Shown: positions 5,696 through 6,075 of the stretch, in pieces | How the letters are laid out: every line of letters starts with the position of its first letter | How positions within the stretch are numbered: the stretch's first letter is position 1 | Assembly (NCBI GenBank): GCA_905478725.1 | Contig: CAJQJT010000277.1 | Location: 1-6,075, forward strand | Source of the DNA: an uncultured Pseudomonadales bacterium | GTDB taxonomy: Bacteria; Pseudomonadota; Gammaproteobacteria; Pseudomonadales; Porticoccaceae | DNA length: 6,075 nucleotides | Direction: 5' to 3' | The notes under the pieces: model-generated | Database searches by the model: none | What the model saw: the letters and a program-made list of their open reading frames with translations, nothing else | What the model was told of the DNA's origin: nothing | Program-made: the position numbers and the translations under genes

Positions 5696-6075
5696 GCTAG
5701 CGCCATAGAGGCCGGCAAGGTCACTGGCCTGCAATTGGTCACTGGGTGCATCGATGACAATGGCGCCGTCCTGCAAGCCGATAATACGGGTGCAAATGGA
5801 CAGGGCTTGGGCTATATCGTGGAGTGCCAATACCACTGTTTGATGCTGTTGGCAGATCAATTGCAATAGGGCATCACCCTGGTATTCATCGACATTGGCC
5901 ACAGGTTCGTCACCGAGAAATATCGGTCGCTGTTGAATCAGTGCGCGGCCGATACTGGTACGCTGTTGTTGGCCGCCGGAGAGTTTGTCGGTGGAGCTAA
6001 ACAGGTGCTGCTTAAGTCCTAACTGCTTGGCTATAGGCTCAACAATGTTCAGCGCGCGGGGCAGGGGCTTGATCA
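5693..6075 (-). CDS. phnC: Phosphonate-type ABC transporter ATP-binding protein (PhnC-like), 5' partial
   Basis: This is the C-terminal 126 residues of the ATPase that powers the adjacent permease. In reading order the translation shows the helical-domain end (IVEPIAKQLGLKQHLF), the ABC signature LSGGQQQR (minus strand, near 5983-5960), Walker B with its catalytic glutamate (IFLGDEP, near 5923-5903), the D-loop VANVDE, and the switch histidine in LALHD. It ends with the short PhnC-like tail DLAGLYGAS. Walker A and the Q-loop lie beyond the right edge. The GTG at 5902 is an internal valine codon just after the Walker B motif, not a start. The one-base overlap with the permease marks them as one transporter. 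A substrate-binding protein (PhnD type) is absent here and would be expected further right. The ABC ATPase assignment is certain; PhnC is inferred from the tail and the PhnE-like partner. Confidence 0.88.
   Translation of the reverse strand, partial: IKPLPRALNIVEPIAKQLGLKQHLFSSTDKLSGGQQQRTSIGRALIQQRPIFLGDEPVANVDEYQGDALLQLICQQHQTVVLALHDIAQALSICTRIIGLQDGAIVIDAPSDQLQASDLAGLYGAS

Noticed and set aside
5425..5700. Plus-strand open frame opposite the permease N-terminus
   Set aside because: It is antisense to the permease start region and has no ribosome binding site or domain.
5693..5902. A separate small protein starting at the GTG at 5902 on the minus strand
   Set aside because: The frame continues upstream through Walker B and LSGGQQQR to the window edge, so it is the tail of an ABC ATPase and the GTG is an internal valine codon.

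Overview
The window looks like a bacterial chromosome segment of roughly balanced base composition, gene-dense, with gaps of only 5 to 33 bases between genes. Protein style (compact operons, Phn-type transporter, SyrP-like oxygenase) is compatible with a marine gammaproteobacterium, but this is an impression from the translated proteins; no rRNA or other phylogenetic marker is present. No RNA gene, mobile element, CRISPR array, origin or integration site was seen.

Layout. Left side, plus strand (bases 2-4118): four co-directional genes in one apparent operon. They are a Gfo/Idh/MocA NAD(P)-dependent oxidoreductase (5' end outside the window), an aldo/keto reductase closely resembling the yeast xylose reductase type, a SyrP-like TauD/TfdA Fe(II)/2-oxoglutarate oxygenase, and an alpha/beta hydrolase with a signal peptide. 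Gaps are 7, 5 and 13 bases, so one transcript is likely and its promoter lies upstream of the window. Right side, minus strand (6075-4152): the C-terminal part of a PhnC-like ABC ATPase, overlapped by one base by a 513-residue fused, two-domain PhnE-like permease. The two groups converge with 33 bases between their stop codons.

How the genes may work together. The transporter belongs to the phosphonate/phosphite uptake type, although its true substrate cannot be read from the sequence. The four plus-strand genes supply a dehydrogenase, a carbonyl reductase, a hydroxylating oxygenase and a probably periplasmic hydrolase. That set could process a polyol- or sugar-like compound, possibly a phosphonate or an ester of one, taken up by the transporter. 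This combination is not a textbook phosphonate pathway: no C-P lyase, PhnX, PhnW or PhnYZ gene is visible in the window. The link between the two convergent operons is inference from proximity only.

Corrections to naive gene calling: the first gene does not begin at the GTG at base 56 but reads in from beyond the left edge; the aldo/keto reductase most likely starts at 1173; the hydrolase most likely starts at the ATG at 3192; and the minus-strand ATPase does not begin at the GTG at 5902 but runs off the right edge.
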